Positions 35,986 to 45,901 of a DNA stretch of 64,000 nucleotides are shown here, piece after piece. The DNA is taken from positions 51,330 to 115,329 of the forward strand of contig MNCI01009467.1 in the NCBI GenBank assembly GCA_015680685.1. The letters run 5' to 3'. Under the pieces are notes generated by a model. It ran no database searches. It saw nothing but the letters and a program-made list of their open reading frames with translations, and had not been told where the DNA came from. The DNA comes from Gnetum montanum. Lineage: Eukaryota > Streptophyta > Gnetopsida > Gnetales > Gnetaceae. Both the position numbers and the translations under genes were made by a program. Each line of letters starts with the position of its first letter. The stretch's first letter is position 1.

Positions 35986-36812
35986 TGATGAATCATGAAA
36001 AGTTAAGTTGTATTGATGGGCATGCATTGATGCATCCCCATCAACACATGATTTGATGCATCAATGTGACGTCTATTTGTACCTATATAAATGCATGCAA
36101 CCACTACATTTATGACATCCATTAGTTAATAGTAGAATGAAGTTCATGCAGTTTCTTCCCATAGAAGTTAGAATATTTTCTAAGTACCCTAGTAGGGGTC
36201 AAGGATTGTATGGATCATTATTCGAGCACCAATGTACCTGGATAGATTGTTGTGATGGCAATAAAGATGAGATTCTTGATCAACCTTGCATACTTTGAAA
36301 TTGAATAATGTTTAGTTTTATGTAATTTACTATTCATTAATTTTACTTCCATTTTTCTAGTTAATTAATTAAACACATTTAATTACATACATAAGTACGA
36401 CCATCTTGGGCATAATGTTAATGCTTGGTAATCTTGATAGTGCTATCACTTGGTAACCTAGTAGCATTGTAATGTGTTTAGGATGTGCATGGAAGTTGGG
36501 ACTGGATACTTATGCTAGGAAGTAGGCTAAGACATTAGTTAGTTACTTAGATTAATAATTCATCAATTATTTTGTTTTATAGTTAGGATAATTAGATAAA
36601 AATATAAAATTAATACAAATCATGTGCCTTGGCTTCACTTAACCATACACTTGTGCTTACATAAGTTTGGTCAAGAAGACAACAATTGCATGCTTAAGTG
36701 ACTATCTTTACTATTAGTATTTAGAGAGCTAAAGTCCATGGTATTCGATTGGATCACTAGTGAATGTTTGTGATTTGTATGGTTGGGTGTATGGGGTGTT
36801 TGCCACTCATTA
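35986..36812 (+). repeat. 3' LTR of outer Athila-like element
   Basis: 827 bp, TGATGAATCATG to CACTCATTA; matches 16774-17585. TATATAAA at 36084-36091. The U3 has an extra GATGGGCATGCATTGATGCATC-type segment relative to the 5' LTR. Confidence 0.9.
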
Positions 36813-36935
36813 AAGCTCATGGTCATAACATCCAAATATCAATCTTAAGCTATGGTAAATCTAACAATTAAAGAAGTTTAAATCATATAGCATGCTAACT
36901 AATCATCCATCTTCAATAACATAGTATCATTTTAG

Positions 36936-37202
36936 GTGATGCTAGAAAAGGATAATGATATAACTGTAGTTGCCCTTCCACATGAAGGACATGAGGAGGC
37001 TACTAACATAGTTGTTGAATTCTTAAGTAACGAGTTAAACATTCCCATGATACCAACTTTTGTTTTATTACTTAATAAACATCTTACCATCCAAAAGAAG
37101 AGAGAAAGTCCTATAATAAAAGAATTTGATGCTCTTAGAAACATAGTAGTGAAAGAGCATGAATTGTTGGTCAATCCCATGTTTTACTATACTAAAAACT
37201 AG
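36936..37202 (+). other. Possible fragment of a host gene beside the Tat element
   Basis: 88-codon open frame of ordinary composition, not matching any retroelement protein I know. A short frame at 37240-37279 reads into the insertion site and continues on the other side of element C (60186 to about 60267) without a stop. The family is not recognised. It could be an exon remnant or chance. Confidence 0.3.
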
Positions 37203-37274
37203 AAAATAGAAAAGTGTGATTTAATGTACTTGTGTACAATGTACAGACTATGTTATTGAGTTTAGAATAAGAAT

Positions 37275-37279
37275 GGAGG
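37275..37279. repeat. TSD of element C, left
   Basis: GGAGG, exact copy at 60181-60185. Confidence 0.85.
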
Positions 37280-38660
37280 TGAAACCCCACAAAATTCTGG
37301 GCTTAGTACTTCTCCAACAAGAATCGAGCTAAAATCATGATGCTCTCCACCATGACTAAAGCTTGACGGCTTCACAAACAGCTTCAAACGGAGTCGAACT
37401 AAGCAAGAAATGGTTCCCCGGGATCCACAGAAGACTACGGCAACATTTGGCGTCGAACCTGGAAAAATTTTGAGCCCAAAATACTTGGTTTTCACTAGGC
37501 CCAGCGTGCACGCCCAACGTGTGACTTCAAAGACTACCTGAAACAGGCACTTCAGAGCAAGATTCTCACAAGACATCGACTCTCAGAGGCAGGGCAACTG
37601 TTAGGCATCATCATGGGCTCAAGAAAATCAAGTTTTGACCTTGAAGTCACACACTTGGAAGTACACACACTGAGCATGTACCTCCTGCACACCCAGCGTG
37701 CACCATCTAGCGTGCAGCACAGTGTACATTAGTGGAAATCTTCCAGACCCATGTCAGATCAAGTCCAACTGAGCTGAACATCCATAGGCAGCAGTCTCGT
37801 AACATTCGAGTTCAAATCTGAGGGCCGAATTGGATATTTCCTTCTGTAACAGTAGTTTGTAAAAATGAATTCTTTTATTTTAGTCAAGTTTGTATGCTGA
37901 GTTGAAATGGCCAGCGTGTACACGCTGGCGTGCAGCAGCACACATTGACATGCAGCACGTTGCATAGTTGTAATATTCTTACCACCCGGACAACGTAGCC
38001 ACCTGTCATCCGACCTGAAATTCTCTCACCCATGGCCACTCATGCCCTTCCAGATCTGAATCCAACGCTCAAAACCCTGATAAAAATCCCAATTTTTCAC
38101 TAGATCGAGGCTGGCAATTTCGACTAACACATAGAAAAAACTGAAACTTGGGGAACACTAAGCAAATCAGAGCAAGAACCCCCATACACTGGACTTCGAC
38201 CCTACACGCTGAGGATACAGCCTTCACGCTATGCTTGCAGTTTAAACTAGCACACCATCACATTCCAGTATCTACTAGGGCCCTTCATCCGCCTCATATC
38301 AAATCTACGACTACGTCTGGATCAGTGCACTGCAATTTTCATCTGGCAATAAAATTACTTTGTTTCTGCTCGAAATTTGTCACAGTTTTCATTTATTTTG
38401 GTTTATTTCTTTTGTTTAAGTTAAAGCAAATTTACACCTTGGGTTTACATTAATCACGCTATTTACACATAACCTAGTGTATTGCATATTGGCATACGTT
38501 GGGGAAATCCTTGTCTGATCTGCGTGCGGACCACCCAAGGTACTCTACCTTCGCCCATTCCAGCTCACCCTCAAGCGAAGGTAGGGTCTTCTGTGTCTGT
38601 GTGTAGATCTCTCGGTGTTCGTTTCATTCCAACCTCGCATCGACGATTTCGGATAGTACA
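37280..38660 (+). repeat. 5' LTR of Tat element C
   Basis: 1,381 bp, TGAAACCCC to GATAGTACA. It contains repeated CCAGCGTGCACGCC-like words and the R-U5 landmark CGTTGGGGAAATCCTTGTCTG shared with D's LTR. It matches 58799-60180. Confidence 0.92.
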
Positions 38661-38670
38661 GAAAATGGCN

Positions 38671-38874
38671 TTAATGTTGACGCAATGTAAATCTAAGAAA
38701 ACGAGGCAGTAGATCAGAAACACAGGGGACGTATGTATGAGATCAGAGTAGATTTAAACAATTTCAGGCCCTCCTTCTAGCGCCATTTTCTGTACTATCC
38801 GAAATCGTCGATGCGAGGTTGGAATGAAACGAACACCGAGAGATCTACACACAGACACAGAAGACCCTACCTTC
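38671..38874 (-). other. Misoriented 204-bp contig holding the LTR end and tRNA-Asn primer site
   Basis: Bounded by single Ns (38670, 38875). Bases 38782-38874 are the exact reverse complement of 38577-38669, the end of C's 5' LTR. Read on the minus strand the piece runs from the LTR end through GTACAGAAAA into TGGCGCTAGAAGGAGGG (38769-38785), a perfect complement to plant tRNA-Asn, then the leader. Flipping it overlaps the left contig and restores a normal LTR-PBS-leader order. Confidence 0.85.
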
Positions 38875-39208
38875 NAACCTGCACGCTGTAGACTCTGTCT
38901 ACACGCTGCCTGACAACCTGCACGCTGTGACCTCAGTTTACACGCTGTGACCGGTTTCTGTACGTTGGTCGCTGAAGCCTGTACGCTGGTCGCTGAAGCT
39001 TGTACGCTAGGACCCAGTCCATATGCTGTGCAAACAGGTTGCACGCTGCCAACTTAGGTGTACGCTAATAAACAAACCCATTTCATACTTGGCCAAATCC
39101 TCACCTGTACACCTTGACATTATATCCTTTCCACCGTGTTACATTTACGACCTTTTCACCAGGAATACCACCAACACCAACATTTCAACCAAGTCCATTC
39201 TAGATACC

Positions 39209-39415
39209 ATGAGCCCCACAATGATGTTGATGCCTGTTATGCAACCCATAGGGGCCCATGGTGAGGTTAATCCCTAGGGAGGACCCCGCCGATCTCTCAG
39301 ATTGCAAGGGAAGAATCCATCATTCAATGTTATCACACAGGAACAATATAATTTTATATGCGTAAAAATTCAAGCTGGCCTAGCAGTGGATCAAACTAAA
39401 ATGGAGGTTAAGAGG
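39209..39415 (+). pseudogene. gag N-terminal fragment of element C
   Basis: Starts at ATG 39209 and matches the first part of D's gag (41119 on): the shared RRSLRLQG, EQYNFIC and KIQAGLAVDQ segments. One stop near 39275. It is cut at 39415, within EVKR, by insertion of element D. Confidence 0.75.
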
Positions 39416-40606
39416 TGAAACACCACAAAATTTGGAGCTTAGTACTTGTCCAACACCAAGCGGGTCCCCGGGACTCCAGACGACCACAACTACATTTGGT
39501 GTCAAACATGGCAACTTCGGAGATGAAATGCTTAATTTTTACTAAGTATGCAGTTCCAGCGTATACGCCCAAGTGCACAATACCAACGTATATGCTCAAA
39601 TGCTCAGCGTATGCGCCCAGCGTATATGCTCAAATTCACAGCGTATACGCTCGGCATGGACGTCCAGCGTACACGTCTCACATGCACGCTCGGCACGTAC
39701 AACAAATGCATACGCCCGACGACAAGATCTCCAAAGATAGAATGAAGACAACGTCGAAGAGCAAGAATTGAAGCAAGTCGGCATCCGTCAGCGTATACGC
39801 CCACATCTGTCAGCGTATATGCCCATCGTCCACAACATCTCTACCCAAGTTCACACACGCCCAACACATCCAGCGTATACGCCGGCCAGGTGCAGCGTAT
39901 ACGCCCAGCGTAGACGCCCGGCAGATGTAATATGTTGTACACTTGTAAATTTTTACGCCCTTTTGCACCCGGTCAACGTCCACGTGTCACCTAACTCGAG
40001 TCTAGTGTAACAACCGGTATAAAAGCCCCGATGTTCCACTTCACCCAGGTCGGTTGGCAAAAATCCCAGAGCATACCTAGGAGCAATTACGCTACACACC
40101 AGAGCCAAAACCCTCTTACGCTGGAAAACCTGTACGCTGTGCATAGTCTCTATGCCACGCCTACAACGTATACCAGCCCAGTCGTCCCTGCATTCACCGG
40201 GGCTTTTTGTCTGCCTTGTGTTTCACCACAACTGCGTTAGACCGATGCACTATCCTTTGATCCTGTAATACCATTGTTACATTTTCTTCCTATAACCGTC
40301 TACAGTTTCTGTTAATTGTTGCATGCGTTCTGTTTACGTCTGTTTATGTTTATGTGTTGTTTGCATTGTTTACATTGTTTACGCTCCGTTTACACTTCTA
40401 CATTGTTTACGTATAACCCAGCGTATAGCATTTCGGTGTACGTTCGGGGAAATCCTTGTCTGATCTGCGTGCGGACAACCTAAGGTACTCTGCCTTCATG
40501 CATTCCAGCTCGCCCTCAGGTGAAGGTAGGGTATTTTTTGCTCGCCCTGTGATCCTACGGTCTCTGTTTTCCTTCCAGCCGGAGACCGACGATTTCAGGC
40601 GGTACA
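39416..40606 (+). repeat. 5' LTR of Tat element D
   Basis: 1,191 bp, TGAAACACC to GCGGTACA. Contains at least four exact GCGTATACGC palindromes and many variants, TATAAAAG at 40018-40025 as TATA box, and CGTTCGGGGAAATCCTTGTCTG in R-U5 as in C. The counterpart 3' LTR is missing. Confidence 0.88.
40018..40025 (+). promoter_or_regulatory. LTR TATA box, element D
   Basis: TATAAAAG after an AACCGG context in the D LTR, about 590 bases before the LTR end. Confidence 0.6.
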
Positions 40607-40611
40607 GAAAT

Positions 40612-40629
40612 TGGCATTAGAAGGAGGGC
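40612..40629 (+). other. Primer binding site, tRNA-Asn
   Basis: TGGCATTAGAAGGAGGGC, five bases after the LTR end. It matches the complement of plant tRNA-Asn (TGGCGCTAGAAGGAGG) except for two C/G-to-T/A changes. Confidence 0.8.
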
Positions 40630-41118
40630 TTGAACCTCTGCCTAAAACCTCGCCTGCATGCTCCCTAGCGTCTACGCTCACCAGCGTTTTCGCTGCCCTG
40701 TTCCAAATTCTCCACAAGTCTTTTAGCGTATACATTGCCAATTTCACGTGGACTGTCCACAAACCCCAGCATCTACGCAGCCTAGTCTGAAAACTCAGCA
40801 TGCAAACTATTTAGCGTCTACGCTGCCCAGTGTTTACGCTGTCCCTGTTAAAGCTTAACCAGGCCCATACGTTGCATTCTCTACGCTAGTATTCTATTTC
40901 ACGCTGTGCCTTGTTTTACGCTGTCCTATTTTACGCTGTGCCCTGTCTTACGCTGTGCCTTGAAGTTGTGTACGCTGCACTGCTTATGCTGTAGACGCTG
41001 TCTACACTGACGCTGTACGCTGAACGGTGAAGCGTATACGCTGCACTTTGCCACTCAATTTACGCGATACTAAACTAACTTCGCACCTCTACCCGTGTCA
41101 TACTCTTAACCGGTCGTC
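40630..41118 (+). other. Leader of element D, rich in TACGCTG words
   Basis: About 490 bases between PBS and gag start, built largely of variants of ACGCTGT/AGCGTCTACGCT, with one exact GCGTATACGC (41032-41041). No coding potential. Confidence 0.6.
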
Positions 41119-43974
41119 ATGAACCCCGTAAACACCACCGCTGCAACCGCTCAAGTAACCGACGTCGTGGGCACCATGGTTGTCCAACAATCTGTTGCGC
41201 AACATCCGGGGGTACAACCCACAGCGGAGCCCCACCGATCCCTAAGGTTACAAGGGAGAGACCTGGCCTCCAACATTATAATCCAGGATCAGTATAATTT
41301 CATATGCATTAAGATACAAGCTGGCTTGGCTGTAGACCAAGCCGAATTAGAGGTAAAGAGGCAGTTTGAACTCTTTTACAGAGGGGGACGTGAGTTCATT
41401 CCCTCACCGTATGATGTAATCCCCATGCTAGAGTAGTACTCGGAGCTCATCACACAGCTCCTCCTGCACAGGCGCCACTCGTTGGAGCAGCCTGCGGCAG
41501 ACCCCCAACTGGAAGAAGAGGACAAATTCGCTGCCCAATCAGAGCACGAAGACTCTTATCACACCCTCAGTCCGCAAAACCATATCAACCCTATTTTTCA
41601 TCCAGACACAGGGGAGATCATGCCCCTCCAACCCCTAAGACTCACCCACACACAAATGCCTTCACTGCAAACATCCTCATTTGCTCATGTGCCACCTCTG
41701 ATTAACCCGGAATTCAGCATGCTCCCTCTCTCTATCATCCCCAATGCAGCAGCCGACCCATCTTAATAAGCACCGCCCCCTCATGATAGCGTGGGAGTAA
41801 CGCTCCCGCCCCGAGTGATAGGGATGCCACACGTGATACCGGCATCCACATCTGCTCACTACATCCCGCACATTCAAACGCATGCAGCCCCCTAGACCGT
41901 CGTAACCCAACAAGGAGTCCCTTCGTACAACGTGGCTGGGCAATGGGCAACGATGGGTGTGCCGTCACACCAAACCTCCCACCACCATGCGCCACCCCAC
42001 ACGGTGCCACCGGCACACGCTCCCCCGGTACAGCTGCTACCACAGCAACAACAGCCTTTCCCCTATAACGTGCCATCCTTAGTGCCACCCTTTGTAAACT
42101 TTCCACAAGCACAACCACCGACCGCACAACTTTCCACCTTTCAACCCACCGTCCAACAGTCTAACCCGTACAATATACCACAACCTCAAGCTGCCATGTT
42201 ACCAAGTGCCCAAGATTGGGTAGATTCTAAAAAACTGATGCATGAATTAACTGACGAGGTGAAACACCTCAAAACAGCAGCCGATGGGGAATTGAAGGTA
42301 GTGGACTTCTACCACGATGACCCCATCAGCTCCTCTGTCCCACCCTTAACCTTACCCAAAGGCATCCCCTTACTAACACTAACCAAGTATAACGGGGAGA
42401 CGGGCCCCAATGCACATCTCATAACGTTTAGGCTAGAATGCGTGCTGCTCCAGGCATGACCCCATTCCATTCTCTGAGTGTTCCTCATGTCCCTCGTAGG
42501 GAGGGCACTTGACTGGCATCGGGCCCTGCCAAGGAATTCCATCTTCTCCTTGGAAGACTTATTACACCAGTTCGTGACTCGGTTCAAATATAACTTGAAA
42601 CCCGAGGCCACCTTGGACAGCCTCATACAGGTCAAGCAAGTACTGCTTGAACCTATGCAGAAATTTATCCAGAGGTGGAGCGCCGCCCTCAACAAGTTGC
42701 ACGAGCCGATTTCCCAAACATACTTGCTCACGATCCTGAATGGAGCTGTTAATGATTTCTTTAAATCCAAGCTGTATTACCTTAACGTGCGTAATCTTAA
42801 CCAGGCTTTTGTACAAATTAAAAACATAGAAGAAGCGGCCCAAAACAACCATGACCCTGCATACCTAGCCTTTAAGAATCAACACACTAAAAAAGATAAA
42901 GAGAAGGCTAAGGCAACTATAGTGGCGATAGCGGGGGCACAAGAACAAAACAAACTGCCGGTAACCCCTACTAATTACAATAATCCAACTCCCACAACTG
43001 CGCAAGAATCGTCATCACAACAGAACCTAACAAACCTTACGCAAAATTTCGAGAGGAAAGAACCATCTCAATACACGCCTCTACCAATGAAGCCATCCCA
43101 ACTCTTCAATGAACTCCTAAAGGATGGGCTAATGAAACATAAGCAGTTATCCCCTACGGCCATCCAGAGACACGACCGGTTCTGTCAACTCGTACAGAAC
43201 CCAAGCCTAGCAACACCGGATGAGCCTCCCGTACCCAAAGGCTTCATAATGGATCGCTTTTGCGATTACCATCAACGCAATGGGCACGGTACGGATTACT
43301 GTTTCACCTTGAAGCAGGATATTCAACGAATGATCGATGACGACCAAATCACTTTTGACGCGGCCAACCCGATCCAACCGCAGAATCAAGCCATGGGGGT
43401 GTACAAAGATCCCCTGAACACCAAAGAGGCGCCGTACGTCATCAATACAATCTACTACGATGATGATTCCAAAATACTCAACATCAACACTGTCTACCAC
43501 GAACATAAATAGGAAACACCTAGTAGGCCATTCGTAGTTCAGATTCCTCCCACTGTGCCCACGCCCGCGCCTCAACCACCACGTGCCCCGCAGCAACCGT
43601 ACGTCATCCGAGTACCCTCGGCCATACCCACATCCAACATCATGACGCGTAAAAAATCATACGTTGTGCGTGTCCCTCCCGTTATCCCCTCAACTGCATC
43701 AACCCCTTCTACTCGGCCTGCCCCTTTCATAGTCCGAGTACCACCCGCCGTCGCAACAATGGAGGTCCAACCTCCAGCACGACCAACCCCATATGTCGTT
43801 AGGATACCCAAAACTCCTAATGATTACCAAACCTCCACCTCACAAGCACAAGGCAAACCTAGCCCCTACGTCATTAGGGTCCCTGGCCAGCCTCCTAACC
43901 AATCACATCCGACGGTACAATCGCAACCCCGCCCAGCTCCATATGTGGTAAGGGTCCCAGGGCAACCCTAGGCT
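41119..43974 (+). pseudogene. gag of Tat element D
   Basis: Single frame from ATG 41119 with stops near 41434, 41764, 41893, 42457, 42475 and 43510. After a Gln/Pro-rich N-terminal half comes the capsid domain (about 42340-42850: SLVGRALDWHRALP, the retrotransposon gag core), then CDYHQRNGHGTDYC at about 43262-43303, the Tat-type zinc motif. The C-terminal end (about 43530-43971) is a Pro-rich array of six or more PYVVRVP-like repeats. The protease follows in the same frame, so gag and protease were one polyprotein. Two of the stops near 42457-42475 fall at the start of the capsid core. Confidence 0.85.
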
Positions 43975-44343
43975 CCAAAGCCAGCTCCACCTCCATGCCA
44001 CACATGAGAACGCCTAGCAGACAGGCTCACACGTGAACGTGTGGAAAAGGAATGCCAACGGCTAGCTGTGGGGCCATCTAAACCCACTCCACTTAACTCC
44101 TTACCCATGTCGTCACCTAATAACTAGCCGAACACAGGCAGCGAAGGCGAGTCATCTCAAAAACATGAATCACCTGAAACAACAGTTCCAACCGAGAATG
44201 ACAAATCAACAAAATGTGAAATAAAACTGTTGGGTCCAATGGATCTAATCACCGCTGATAAAAACGTCCCCAACAGCAGAGATTTCGCGACGGCCTTGAC
44301 ATAAGTTACCCATGCACTGAAACAAAAGAACACTTCATTAAGC

Positions 44344-45302
44344 TTGTACGACTTGGTACTAACGTCGCAAACACATCGGGAAGCTTTAGTACGTATGTTA
44401 ACATCAATCCCGGTAAGCGAGGACTTGCCCCCAAATGAATCCTCCATTCATGCGGTGATGTACTCGCCTCACGAGACTACCCCTAAACCCATAAGCTTTC
44501 ATGACAACAACATTAAGGTGGACAAGAAAATGGGGGAGATAACAATAGCCCCCATGTTGATAACAATACGTATAAATCAATTTAAGATACATAGAGTCCA
44601 CGTAGACGATGGAGCCGTAACAAATGTTGTACCATACCCCATTGTTGAACAATTGGGGCTTACTGAGTTAATTAAACCAATCGCGACCACATGTCTAAAG
44701 TCATTCAGCGGGTCACGCGTAATGGTAAAAGGCACAATAACCTTGGATTTTATAGCGGGAGACCAATTCCCTACATCTACTAATTTCCTAGTGGTCGATG
44801 AAATGCCAGGATTCAACCTAATATTAGGAAGACCCTGGTTGGTCCAAATGAGAGCTGTCTCCTCGCCTATACACTAAGAAATTCACCTACCTTATGAGGG
44901 CGGTGAAATCATCATACACGGGGAAGCAGCTACTCTTATCATTTCATCACACATGGACATGGACCAGGGCTCCGAGGTCGAGCTCGAAAAGCCTAGCCAA
45001 AACGACAAGAATCCGCAACCACTGGTAGGCAGTAAACCTTTGAATATAGAACAAAAGCCTTCTAAAACCGAAAGACCTGCGCTTGACACTGTACACACAC
45101 CTCCTCATGTAGAAACAAATACAGAAACCATGACAAACACTGAAACACCTGAAACTACTGACACAGAAGCCATTCCATCAGACGTCCCTTGGGCTGAATT
45201 ACCATTCAACGTGATCAACGAAGGGGACGCCGAATATAGAATCATACCGGTTAATACATCACAGGACATAAAAATAAAAAGAATCAAAAAACAATTAAAA
45301 TA
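44344..45302 (+). pseudogene. Aspartic protease region of Tat element D
   Basis: Same frame as gag. The active site reads RVHVDDGAVTNVVP (about 44601-44640), where Tat elements have VD(G/S)G(S/A); the second Asp of VDDGA replaces the usual Gly or Ser. The C-terminal hydrophobic-GRPWL motif is FNLILGRPWL (44814-44843). One stop (44875) follows, then an acidic linker to the final stop at 45300-45302 ending in the Lys-rich KRIKKQLK. RT does not follow; the next 5.8 kb hold repeats and a gene on the other strand. Confidence 0.8.
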
Positions 45303-45317
45303 ATACCACCACCCCCT

Positions 45318-45418
45318 GTCCGAAATGATGTTAAACTACCCTTCGTCCGAAACGACGTTAAACTACATGAAGTCCGAAATGACGTTAAACTATCATGTCC
45401 GCAACGACATAAAACTAG
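45318..45418. repeat. Tandem repeat, about 31-bp unit, ...GTCCGAAATGACGTTAAACT
   Basis: Four imperfect units of GTCCGMAAYGAYGTTAAACTA plus a short spacer, immediately after the protease frame ends. Confidence 0.85.
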
Positions 45419-45487
45419 CCACGATCAGAGATGATTGGTCAACCGAGAAACTTCCCTGCTTTATCCAAAATATTACTTGTTCACAAT

Positions 45488-45601
45488 GGGGCCCGAAATG
45501 GCCTTAAACTACGCATAGGGGCCCGAAATGGCCTTAAACTATGCATAGGGGCCCGAAATGGCCTTAAACTATGCATAGGGGCCCGAAATGGCTTTAAACT
45601 A
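45488..45601. repeat. Four 30-bp tandem repeats
   Basis: GGCCCGAAATGGCCTTAAAC begins at 45490, 45520, 45550 and 45580 with an exact 30-base period and almost no variation. The last unit has CTTTAAACT. Confidence 0.95.
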
Positions 45602-45901
45602 GTGCGAACTTTGTTTTCCTTTTCACATATCACTTATAATCACTCCATGCATTACGCTTAAAATAGAAAAATAAATCCAAAAACATTTTACATTATCGTG
45701 TCGTGTGTGCAAAGAAACTCAAAAACAAGCCAAAACATTTTATATTGCTGTGTCGTGTTCACAGTTAAATTCAAAATCAACAAAATATTTTCTTACATGC
45801 AATGTTATACAATTACAAGTTTCAACTGTTTTCAAGTCACAATTCCCATATAAATCTGAGTCAAAAAAAGACAAAACAACAAAAACTTAAGAATTAAAAC
45901 A

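Larger units (their letters stand above)
16774..36812 (+). mobile_element. Outer Athila-like Ty3/gypsy element, split by a nested element
   Basis: LTRs at 16774-17585 and 35986-36812 begin TGATGAATCATG; the right one ends TCATTA in place of TCATCA. The flanks are GAGCT (16769-16773) and AAGCT (36813-36817), a 5-bp duplication with one change. Removing the nested element (25734-35292 plus one ACCAT copy) leaves about 10.5 kb: PBS, gag, protease, a remnant of integrase, a long 3' region and an extra 3' ORF. RT, RNase H and part of integrase are deleted, so it could not move on its own. Confidence 0.9.

Noticed and set aside
38577-38874. 93-bp perfect inverted repeat as a hairpin or foldback element
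   Set aside because: Single Ns on both sides and a perfect overlap after flipping show a misoriented contig.
39541-41060. Regularly repeated short palindromes resembling a CRISPR-like array
   Set aside because: Repeats are 10 bp, irregularly spaced and inside an LTR and leader of a plant retrotransposon; spacers are not unique units.
41677-42127. Minus-strand frames over the gag region
   Set aside because: Shadows of the Pro/Gln-rich gag frame; no splice sites or motifs as in the real antisense gene.
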